12,523 nucleotides of DNA from NCBI GenBank assembly GCA_947440895.1, contig CANETO010000020.1, positions 1-12,523 of the forward strand, read 5' to 3'. Source of the DNA: Planctomycetaceae bacterium. GTDB taxonomy: Bacteria; Planctomycetota; Planctomycetia; Pirellulales; UBA1268. The notes below the pieces were generated by a model, which was given only the letters and a program-made list of their open reading frames with translations, ran no database searches and was not told where the DNA came from. Made by a program: the position numbers and the translations under genes. This document shows, piece after piece, positions 6,644-12,523 of the stretch (position 1 is the first letter of the stretch; each line of letters opens with the position of its first letter).

Positions 6644-8251
6644 TCAAAACTCCGAATCGACCGCCTCCTGCGTGTAGATCGGGAGCAGACGGTAGTAGAC
6701 CTCGAGCGTCAGGATCGCCAGCGCCGTGTGCGCGAGCCGGCCGCCCGGAGCGGTGTCGCGGTCGGCGAAGAACCAGCTGCCCGACTCGTGGGCGAGCCGT
6801 GCCTGCTGGGCCACGAGTTGGTCGCGGTTCTTGAGGTTCCACCGCGGCCAGACCGGATGATCAAGCTGCACCAGAGCCTGCGCTAGGTAGAAGTTCTGGT
6901 AGACGGCCGTGGGCGAGGGGCCGGGCTTCGCAAGCGCGGTGAGGCCACGATTCAACGCCTCTTGCTCCGGCCCCCAGCCGGTGTACATCCGGCAGAGTAG
7001 GCCGATCGCCGAGGTGCAGGGCTTGGCGGCAGGAGTGCGGTAGCCATAGGCGGCGCCATTCAGGGCCTGCACCCTGTCGAGGAACCGACGGACACCGTCG
7101 ATCGTCGGTGAGGGGGCCTCGAGGCCGGCCAGTTGGGCGCTCTTGAGCGCGGCCAGTTGCCAGGCGGTGACGGTGATGTCGCCGGCCTGGCCGGGCAGAT
7201 ACCGCCAGCCGCCGCTGTGCATGTCCTGTGCGGTTTCGATGAACCGCACGGCGTCGCGGACAGGCTGCACGAGCAGGTCGTCTTTCGTCATGCCGAGCGC
7301 CTCGGCCAAGGCCAGCGTTGTCACCCCGTGCCCATACATCGTGCCCTCGCAGAAGTCGCCGCCGCGGGGCGTGCGTTGCATCCGGCTGAGCAGATAGTAG
7401 ATGCCGCGGGAGACCGTCTCCTGGTGCCGGCCGTCGACGTGGGTGTGCCCGGCGCCAAGAAAGGGCAGAAGCGCGATCGCAGTGCTGGCGGTGGAACTGG
7501 TGAGGGTGCCCGGATCGCGGCAGGCGCCGTTGCAGCGGCAGCCGGTGAGATCGAACTGCCAGGAACCGTCGACAGCCTGATGGAGTGCCAGCCATTCCAG
7601 CCCCCGCTCGACGGCCGCCTCGCTGGCGGCATTCCCACCGCGGCCACGGACCGCCGCGCCGCGGGCGGTTCCAGTGCGGGCGGCGAAAGGTTTGCCGTCG
7701 GGCGGACCACCCCGGACGCCGCCTGCACGGGCGGCCGAGCGGCCGCGGGTCCCGGATGCCCGCGGCGCGTCAAAGCGGGCAGAGACCGACTGGGCGATCG
7801 GGGTGTCGCCGGTCGGAAACGCAGGGGCAGGATCGGTGGTGGCAGCCTCGGTCGCGGTCACGTCTGCGGCCAATTCGTCGTCGGGGGCAGGTGCAGGATC
7901 GGTCATGGCCACGTCGATCGGATCGTCGACTGCTGGTGGTGCCTCAGCGTGCGGCACCGCCGCATCGCCGCCGCCCGCCTCGTCCGCGGCGCCGATCTCC
8001 ATGGCGTCCTGCGGGGCGCCCTCGGCGTCATCCTGCCTCTGGGGGCTGATCGAGAAGACCAGTGGGCGGAGTTGCTGCTGCGGTTTCGTCTCCAGGGCGA
8101 AGAGCGCCATCAGCGTGCAGAGAAGCAGATGCGCCGCAAGGCTCAGATAGCCCGATCGCACGGCCGGGCTCCGCACCACGCGGTCGACCCATGGCCCGGC
8201 CGACGGCTCAGGCTGTGGCAGTGGCGTCAGTTCCATCGAGTCGGGTTCCAT
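6644..8251 (-). CDS. Membrane-anchored prenyltransferase/squalene-oxidase-repeat protein, paralog A
   Basis: The 535-residue protein has a short cytoplasmic N-terminus and one transmembrane helix at about 35-53 (LSLAAHLLLCTLMALFAL) with S37xxxH41, as in TonB and TolA. An Ala/Pro/Asp-rich linker (about 60-160) is followed by an Arg/Gly-rich stretch (about 166-206). A repeat domain fills 210-535, with HQAVDGSWQFD, GGWRYLPGQAGD, TAWQLAALKSAQL, GAAYGYR, LLCRMYTGW and LEVYYRLLPIY. These are the (alpha/alpha) toroid repeats of squalene cyclase and prenyltransferase families. No DXDD cyclase motif is present, so catalysis is doubtful. Cysteines 238, 240 and 244 cluster after the first repeat. The ATG at 8251 has GAGG upstream. 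It is a tandem paralog of the gene at 8421-9998. Predicted location: inner membrane, with the repeat domain in the periplasm. Confidence 0.88.
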   Translation of the reverse strand: MEPDSMELTPLPQPEPSAGPWVDRVVRSPAVRSGYLSLAAHLLLCTLMALFALETKPQQQLRPLVFSISPQRQDDAEGAPQDAMEIGAADEAGGGDAAVPHAEAPPAVDDPIDVAMTDPAPAPDDELAADVTATEAATTDPAPAFPTGDTPIAQSVSARFDAPRASGTRGRSAARAGGVRGGPPDGKPFAARTGTARGAAVRGRGGNAASEAAVERGLEWLALHQAVDGSWQFDLTGCRCNGACRDPGTLTSSTASTAIALLPFLGAGHTHVDGRHQETVSRGIYYLLSRMQRTPRGGDFCEGTMYGHGVTTLALAEALGMTKDDLLVQPVRDAVRFIETAQDMHSGGWRYLPGQAGDITVTAWQLAALKSAQLAGLEAPSPTIDGVRRFLDRVQALNGAAYGYRTPAAKPCTSAIGLLCRMYTGWGPEQEALNRGLTALAKPGPSPTAVYQNFYLAQALVQLDHPVWPRWNLKNRDQLVAQQARLAHESGSWFFADRDTAPGGRLAHTALAILTLEVYYRLLPIYTQEAVDSEF

Positions 8252-8266
8252 GCAGACGACCCTCTG

Positions 8267-8295
8267 GCAGACTTTCCTGATTGGGAAAAGTCTGC
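8267..8295 (-). promoter_or_regulatory. Strong leader hairpin just upstream of paralog A
   Basis: GCAGACTTTCC (8267-8277) pairs with GGAAAAGTCTGC (8284-8295) with one bulged A at 8286. This gives 9 continuous base pairs plus 2 more past the bulge. On the minus-strand RNA it ends directly before the CAGAGGG ribosome site and the ATG at 8251. It may protect or expose the start region. It shares an arm with the terminator-like hairpin at 8286-8325, so only one of the two can form. Confidence 0.45.
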
Positions 8296-8325
8296 GTCGC
8301 GGCAGCGGCCGCGATCGGCGCAGAC
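8286..8325 (-). terminator. Terminator-like hairpin with U4 between the toroid paralogs
   Basis: On the minus-strand RNA, GUCUGCG (8325-8319), a 4-nt bulge and UCGCGG (8314-8309) are followed by a 6-nt loop. The return arms are CCGCGA (8302-8297) and CGCAGAC (8296-8290), and UUUU (8289-8286) comes straight after. The 13-bp interrupted GC-rich stem plus U4 fits an intrinsic terminator about 96 nt after the stop of paralog B. The short U-run makes strength uncertain; partial read-through into paralog A is plausible. Confidence 0.45.
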
Positions 8326-8420
8326 GACGATCCCCTCAGGCTCCCTGGAATGGTATCGACCTCCGGAGGCCGGTGGCTGAAGGCGGTGCCGAGACGTGGC
8401 TCAAGGGCCCCATCGAGAGC

Positions 8421-9998
8421 CTACTCGACGAACTCCTCGGCCGACTGTGGCGAATACATGACGCCGAGCTTGAAGTAGACCTCCATGGTCATGGTTGCCA
8501 TCGAGGTGACATAGAGCCGGCCGCCGACGCGGGCTGCGTGACCTGTGTCCATGCCATCGAAATAGCTTCCCCGACGGTGCCCCGAGGTGGCCTGCGCTTT
8601 CACCAGCATTTCGGTCATCGACGTCTGCCACGAGTGCCACTCCTGCGGCAACTGTTTCTGCAGGTGGAAGAGCACCTGTGTGGCGTAGTAGGTGGAGTAG
8701 ATGTCGGACGTCGGGCCTTGCTGGGCCAGCTTCATCGCTCCGCGACGCAGCGCATCGTTGTCCTGTTTCCAGCCGGTGAAGATCCGGCAGAGCAGTCCGG
8801 CAGCGTTGAGGGACGGCCGGGGCGTCGTTGCGTCGTTGTAGCCGTAGGCGGCACCGTCGTCGCTCGCGACCGAGTCGAGGAACCGGGTCGCCCTCTTGAT
8901 CACGAGAGGATTGACTCCAAGGCCGGACAGGTTCCCGCTCTTGAGGGCAACTAATTGCCATGCCACCGAGGAGGTGTCGCCGGGTTCCTTCGGCCGGTAC
9001 CTCCAGCCGCCGCCCGACGGATCCTGGGCCTCCATGATGAAGTTGAGAGCCAGCTGCGCCGGTTGCAGCAGGCGTTGATCATGGGTCATGCCGTAGGCCT
9101 CCGAGAGGACCACGGCGGTCAACGCCTGGGAGTACATATCGCCGCCGCGATGATAGGCATTGCCCCGGCCCTCGAGGACATTGCGGGCGAGAAACGCGAG
9201 GCCGTTTTCGATGGGAATCTTGTGCCGCGCCAACTCGCCGGTGCCCTTGTGCGTGTATCCCTTGGCGAGCATGGGCCACAGGCTGAGCGATGTCGCCGCC
9301 ACTCGGTCGTTCAGGTGCGACTGGAGCTCCGGATTGTCGCACTGTCCCCGGCAGTTGGGGTTGGTGGTGCAGTCGAACGACCAGCCCCCGTCGTCGAGCT
9401 GATGCCGCAGCATCCACTTCAGCGATTCTTCGACGACCCGATTGACCAGTTGGGGATCGCCGCCGGAACTGCGGATCCGTTCTGACTGCAGCGCAGCGCT
9501 CGTCCGCGCGCCGAATCCGGCAGCAGCTCCATCGAGCGTGCCGACTGCTGCAAGAAGGTCCGAAGCGGCCCCAAAATCCATGGCGATGTCGACCATCTCA
9601 AGCGATCCCCGCGCAGCATCGAGATCATTCGCATCGGCGACGACCTCCATATCCTGCACCTCCGACTCGGACGGCAGCGCGAGCACTTCCGCCATCGGCT
9701 GATCGGTCACGATCGCTTCCTCGATCTCGATCTGGTCCTCGGACTCGGTAACGTCCTCCGCGACCTCGGAGGCACCGGCCGTGATCAGTCTCGGGGCGTC
9801 TGGCTTAGGCAGCTTGTGGACAACCAGCGCCATCGTCAGCAGCACGACGACGTGGGCGAGCAGGCTGACCAACCATGCCGGGGTTGTCTTGAGCAGGCTC
9901 GAGCCGAACCATCGCCGCCGGTCGGCGATCGGGGCCACCGCCGCCGGCGTCGTGACCGAGGCCAGATCACCCGAATCAGTTGGGGGAGGGCTTGCCAT
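8421..9998 (-). CDS. Membrane-anchored prenyltransferase/squalene-oxidase-repeat protein, paralog B
   Basis: This 525-residue protein has the same plan as its neighbour. It has a Pro/Ala-rich cytoplasmic start, one transmembrane helix at about 42-60 (WLVSLLAHVVVLLTMALVV) with S45xxxH49, and an acidic linker (about 78-140, rich in Glu and Asp). The toroid repeat domain covers about 183-525, with RHQLDDGGWSFD, AYHRGGDMYSQAL, GGGWRYRPKEPGD, VAWQLVALKSGNL, GAAYGYN, LLCRIFTGW and MEVYFKLGVMY. Cysteines 210, 216 and 220 cluster where paralog A has three. There is no DXDD motif. The start ATG 9998 has only a weak AGG upstream. Catalytic activity is not supported; an envelope scaffold or PMF-coupled role is inferred. 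It is the first gene of the minus-strand block, divergent from rpmG. Confidence 0.88.
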   Translation of the reverse strand: MASPPPTDSGDLASVTTPAAVAPIADRRRWFGSSLLKTTPAWLVSLLAHVVVLLTMALVVHKLPKPDAPRLITAGASEVAEDVTESEDQIEIEEAIVTDQPMAEVLALPSESEVQDMEVVADANDLDAARGSLEMVDIAMDFGAASDLLAAVGTLDGAAAGFGARTSAALQSERIRSSGGDPQLVNRVVEESLKWMLRHQLDDGGWSFDCTTNPNCRGQCDNPELQSHLNDRVAATSLSLWPMLAKGYTHKGTGELARHKIPIENGLAFLARNVLEGRGNAYHRGGDMYSQALTAVVLSEAYGMTHDQRLLQPAQLALNFIMEAQDPSGGGWRYRPKEPGDTSSVAWQLVALKSGNLSGLGVNPLVIKRATRFLDSVASDDGAAYGYNDATTPRPSLNAAGLLCRIFTGWKQDNDALRRGAMKLAQQGPTSDIYSTYYATQVLFHLQKQLPQEWHSWQTSMTEMLVKAQATSGHRRGSYFDGMDTGHAARVGGRLYVTSMATMTMEVYFKLGVMYSPQSAEEFVE

Positions 9999-10084
9999 GG
10001 TGGTTGTGCCTGAACCTGGTGCCCGGCAGCCGCCGCGTGCGCTGCCTTTCCCGAACCTCCCAGCCTAGCAGCCCGTGGATGTGG

Positions 10085-10112
10085 AAAAAGTCGTCCGCCG
10101 CCGGAAGCGGCG
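10085..10112 (-). terminator. Leader hairpin followed by U5, upstream of paralog B
   Basis: On the minus-strand RNA, CGCCGC (10112-10107), a UUCCG loop and GCGGCG (10101-10096) form a 6-bp GC stem. A U5 run (10089-10085) comes 6 nt later. It lies about 90 nt upstream of the paralog B start. The gap between stem and U-run is longer than in a good intrinsic terminator, so an attenuator is only a possibility. Confidence 0.25.
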
Positions 10113-10184
10113 ATGGGTCGCGGCTACCCCGACCCGGCGTAACGCCCGGAAAATACCGGTTCCGCCCGTTGCCGATGCCCAGAC

Positions 10185-10245
10185 TGGCGGTGCGGCTGGT
10201 TGAGGAGTACGATTCGCAATCCCACGTTCCAGGAAAATCGGAAGG
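10185..10245 (+). promoter_or_regulatory. Weak promoter candidate and ribosome site for rpmG
   Basis: TACGAT at 10208-10213 resembles a -10 box, with a poor TGGCGG -35 17 nt upstream (10185-10190). GGAAGG at 10240-10245 is a good Shine-Dalgarno 8 nt before ATG 10254. The ribosome site is solid; the promoter is tentative. The rest of the 255-nt divergent spacer (9999-10253) shows only the leader hairpin on the other strand. Confidence 0.35.
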
Positions 10246-10253
10246 CATAGATC

Positions 10254-10418
10254 ATGGCCAAGGGCAAAAAGCGACTCGAAGTGATCCATCTCGTCTGTGC
10301 GGAGACGGGCGACCAGAACTACACCCTTCGCCGCAAGTCGGGCGGGGAGAAGCTGAAGGTGAAGAAATATTCACCCCGGCTGCGGAAGCACACGCTCCAC
10401 AACGAGAAGAAGAAGTAG
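10254..10418 (+). CDS. rpmG: Large ribosomal subunit protein bL33
   Basis: The 54-residue product starts MAKGKKRLEVIHLVC and contains the bL33 core QNYTLRRK, LKVKKYSPRLRKHTLHNEKKK. It belongs to the large ribosomal subunit near the tRNA exit site. Zinc-binding bL33 forms carry two CxxC pairs. Here only Cys15 remains: the second position of the first pair is Thr, and the second pair is replaced by SPRL. So this is the zinc-independent type, as in E. coli. A strong GGAAGG site precedes the ATG. It stands alone on the plus strand, divergent from paralog B, with 13 nt between its stop and that of the convergent glycosyltransferase. Confidence 0.96.
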   Translation: MAKGKKRLEVIHLVCAETGDQNYTLRRKSGGEKLKVKKYSPRLRKHTLHNEKKK

Positions 10419-10431
10419 AGTCGGCGGGATT

Positions 10432-11610
10432 TCAGCCGCAGCCTGCCAACACCTTGGACAGCTGCTCGGTCAGGTCGGCATCAGACTGATGGTCTGCTGC
10501 AACGACGTGCACCTGATCGGCTCGACGGCGGAGTGATGCCTCTGCCGCTTCGAGGGCGCCATCGACGATCAGCAGGCGGCATTGGGACCGCCGTGTGAAC
10601 CGGCCGCGGCCCGGCCGCAGGAGGACCTCCACCTCGCACGGTTCGCCAGCGGCGGCCTGTGGTGCGTTGGCGAGCAGCCTGAACAGGCTGCGTCCGAGCG
10701 GCGTGTCGGATACGTCGGCCGGCAGTCCCCAGACAAGGTCGCTGGCCGGCCGTTCTACGAGTCCGCGGCGGCAGCGGGTGAGTCGCCCACGGCGGAGAAA
10801 GTAGGGCACGTTCACCCCATCCCGCCAGCGGGGCGTGGCCGAGGTGTCGACCGGATGCCAGACATGCAACGACCAGGTGCGGTCGAGGATCGATTCCAAC
10901 CGCACTCCGACGGTGCGGAGCCGCAGGCCGAGATCGTCGTCTTCCTGTCCCCAGCCCACAAACCGTTCGTCGCAGCCGTTGACCGCCTCGAAGTCGTGCC
11001 GCCAGATGCCGCAGTTCCCTCCCGCCAGCCGCGGCTTTGAAGGGTGGCGGAGGGCCGCATGCCACCAGGCCTTGCGAAACCGTTTGGCCAGCAGTCGCCG
11101 TTCGGCGATGGGGGCAAGCGCGGCCAGATCGGTCGTGACGAGGGTGTCTTCACGAAGTGTGGCGCTTGTGTCCTCGGGGAGGCGGGCGCAGTAGCCAAGC
11201 AGTGCCCTGCCGGGACGGCGGCGCTCGAGATAGGCCGCCACATGATCGCGGGGCAGAATGCAGTCGCCGTCGAGGAACAGGAGATAGTCGCTGGCGGTGA
11301 GGCGGGCGCCGGCATTCCGCGTGCGGGCCAGCCGGAATCCGTCGTGCGGCTGCGACGTGAGCCGCACGGGAAAGCGGACCTGCGCGGCGAAGTCGCGAAC
11401 GAACGCTGCCGTGCCATCGGTCGAGCCGTCATCGCTGACGATCACTTCAAACCGCCCCTCCACACCCGTCTGGGCCGCGATCGAGGCGAGAACGAGCCCG
11501 AGATGGCGGGGCTTCTGGTACGTGTTGACGATCAGGGCAATGTCGCGGGCTGTGTCGGCGGGGCCGGTCGTCGGCGCGGCGGTGGTCTGGATGGCGTGCT
11601 TGGAATTCAT
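10432..11610 (-). CDS. Family 2 glycosyltransferase with a C-terminal extension
   Basis: A GT-A fold inverting glycosyltransferase of 392 residues. The GT2 core begins at about 23 with ALIVNTYQKP and has FEVIVSDDGSTDGT (54-67) and the metal-binding DGD at 114-116. GGNCGIWRHDFEAVNGCDERF and VGWGQEDDDLGLRL (218-231) follow, then LHVWHP (248-253). These are typical of the galactosyltransferase-like C-terminal half (Glyco_transf_7C type). About 100 residues after 285 (with LLIVDGALEAAEASLRRRAD) are not part of the core and I cannot assign them. The ATG overlaps the lpxK stop by 4 nt (ATGA), so translation is probably coupled and a role in LPS or another surface glycan is inferred. It is likely cytosolic or membrane-associated. 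Donor and acceptor are unknown. Confidence 0.9.
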   Translation of the reverse strand: MNSKHAIQTTAAPTTGPADTARDIALIVNTYQKPRHLGLVLASIAAQTGVEGRFEVIVSDDGSTDGTAAFVRDFAAQVRFPVRLTSQPHDGFRLARTRNAGARLTASDYLLFLDGDCILPRDHVAAYLERRRPGRALLGYCARLPEDTSATLREDTLVTTDLAALAPIAERRLLAKRFRKAWWHAALRHPSKPRLAGGNCGIWRHDFEAVNGCDERFVGWGQEDDDLGLRLRTVGVRLESILDRTWSLHVWHPVDTSATPRWRDGVNVPYFLRRGRLTRCRRGLVERPASDLVWGLPADVSDTPLGRSLFRLLANAPQAAAGEPCEVEVLLRPGRGRFTRRSQCRLLIVDGALEAAEASLRRRADQVHVVAADHQSDADLTEQLSKVLAGCG

Positions 11611-12523
11611 GTGAGGTCCTTCATGACTCGCCCTAGAACCGCTGACAGCACCGCATCGAGGCCGGCGGCGGAGTCGCCTTCTGGGAGGATTTCCAGCGCG
11701 ATCTCAAGGGCATAGAGCGGCCTGTCACCGAGTCGGTTGGCCCGCACTTTGACCAGATCCTTGAGCGTGGTCACGACCAGATCGGCATGCAGCCCGGCTG
11801 ACCAGTCGGCCAGTGCCTGCAGGTCGGCAGGGCCATAGGCATGGTGGTCGGGGAAGGAACGAAAGCCGACCAGATCGGCGCCAAGCGTGGCCAGCGACGC
11901 GCGAAATGCCCCCGGGTTGCCGATTCCTGCAAAGGCGGCGACCCTCGCACCCACCACACGCTCGAGGGGCTGCGTGTCGGATGTCGCCGACCGCAGTTGC
12001 ACCGGACGGTGCGTAGCCTCGACCCAGACCGGTGGCAGCCTTCCCGCGCAGGCCGCTTGGAGCTCCCGGCGAATCTCGCTCCGTCGTCGGGCATCGACCG
12101 CTGTGGCCCGCGTCAGTACGACGGCGCCGGCGCGGGCGAGCCCGGAGAGCGGTTCCCGCAGCAGTCCACGCGGGAAGAGCCGGCCGCTGCCGAAGGGATC
12201 GGTGGCATCGACGGCCACAATGTCGAGATCGCGGGCCAGGCGGCGGTGCTGGAAGCCATCATCAAGCACCGCAACCTCCGCTCCAGCGGCCGCGGCAGCT
12301 TGGACACCGGCCACGCGATCGCGGTTGGCCACGTGGGGCACCTCCGGTAAGAGAAGAGCCAGTTCGGCCGCCTCGTCGCTGCGCTCCCCGCGGGCGGCGC
12401 CGTAGCCACGGCTGACGATGGCGGGGTGCAGGCCGCGGGCCGTCACCGCCCGGGCCAGCCAGGCCACCAGCGGCGTCTTGCCGGTGCCGCCGAGCGTGAG
12501 GTTGCCCACCGACACCACCGGCA
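11607..12523 (-). CDS. lpxK: Tetraacyldisaccharide 4'-kinase (partial, 5' end outside window)
   Basis: LpxK phosphorylates the 4' position of the tetraacyl-disaccharide lipid A precursor at the inner membrane. The visible part begins within the family-typical PVVSVGNLTLGGTGKTPLV, which contains the P-loop GGTGKT. It continues with VAVLDDGFQHRRLARDLDIV, DPFGSGRLFPRGLLREPLSGL, AFAGIGNPGAFRASL and the FPDHHAY motif, all diagnostic for LpxK. The frame is open to the window edge at 12523. A GTG at 12518 is an internal Val codon, not the start; the N-terminal membrane segment of the family is missing only because of the edge. The stop overlaps the start of the glycosyltransferase by 4 nt. Its presence implies lipid A synthesis. 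Confidence 0.95.
   Translation of the reverse strand, partial: PVVSVGNLTLGGTGKTPLVAWLARAVTARGLHPAIVSRGYGAARGERSDEAAELALLLPEVPHVANRDRVAGVQAAAAAGAEVAVLDDGFQHRRLARDLDIVAVDATDPFGSGRLFPRGLLREPLSGLARAGAVVLTRATAVDARRRSEIRRELQAACAGRLPPVWVEATHRPVQLRSATSDTQPLERVVGARVAAFAGIGNPGAFRASLATLGADLVGFRSFPDHHAYGPADLQALADWSAGLHADLVVTTLKDLVKVRANRLGDRPLYALEIALEILPEGDSAAGLDAVLSAVLGRVMKDLT

Noticed and set aside
5985..6842. 285-residue minus-strand frame overlapping the 175-aa membrane gene and the end of paralog A
   Set aside because: It overlaps two better-supported genes on the same strand in another frame, is Arg/Pro/Gly-rich, and has no family motif.
7133..8380. 415-residue plus-strand frame antisense to paralog A
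   Set aside because: It mirrors the codon-position GC bias of the opposing gene, has no recognisable motif, and crosses the structured spacer.
6644..9998. Functional squalene-hopene cyclases
   Set aside because: The repeats resemble this superfamily, but no DXDD catalytic motif is visible, and the N-terminal anchor plus disordered linker is not the cyclase layout.

Overview
This 12.5 kb, high-GC window looks like chromosomal DNA of a Planctomycete (Pirellulales-like). The grounds are a mix of housekeeping genes, two large membrane-anchored prenyltransferase/squalene-oxidase-repeat proteins, weak or absent Shine-Dalgarno sites for several genes, and a lipid A gene. The taxonomic call is inference from gene content. 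No mobile element, CRISPR array, rRNA or tRNA was seen.

Layout. Positions 1-80 hold the 3' end of an unidentified plus-strand gene, followed by a repeat-rich spacer with overlapping inverted repeats. On the minus strand, proB (glutamate 5-kinase, 2676-1456) runs into a CorC/HlyC-type CBS-domain membrane protein (1443-157) with a 12-nt gap, so the two are probably co-transcribed. A 0.3 kb divergent spacer carries a good sigma-70-like promoter for the plus-strand purF-like amidophosphoribosyltransferase (2992-4590). That gene ends 8 bp inside the convergent trmB.

From 9998 down to 4583 all genes are on the minus strand. In transcription order they are two tandem paralogous alpha-toroid repeat proteins (525 and 535 aa), a small four-helix membrane protein (175 aa), a 32-residue very basic ORF, a FabZ-like dehydratase and TrmB. 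The spacer between the two paralogs holds an unusual set of mutually complementary segments, including a terminator-like hairpin followed by four U. Plus-strand rpmG (bL33, zinc-independent type) lies divergent to the first paralog. It converges on a minus-strand pair, lpxK (5' end outside the window) and a family 2 glycosyltransferase, joined by a 4-nt ATGA overlap.

Functional reading. Most genes are housekeeping: proline and purine synthesis, tRNA modification, a ribosomal protein, fatty acid synthesis and lipid A. lpxK and the glycosyltransferase suggest a Gram-negative type LPS. The least described part is the toroid pair. Both proteins have a single N-terminal transmembrane helix with a TonB/TolA-like SxxxH motif, a long disordered linker, and a repeat domain with a small Cys cluster but no cyclase DXDD motif. 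I infer proton-motive-force-coupled or scaffold proteins of the cell envelope. This is the best candidate in the window for an undescribed system.
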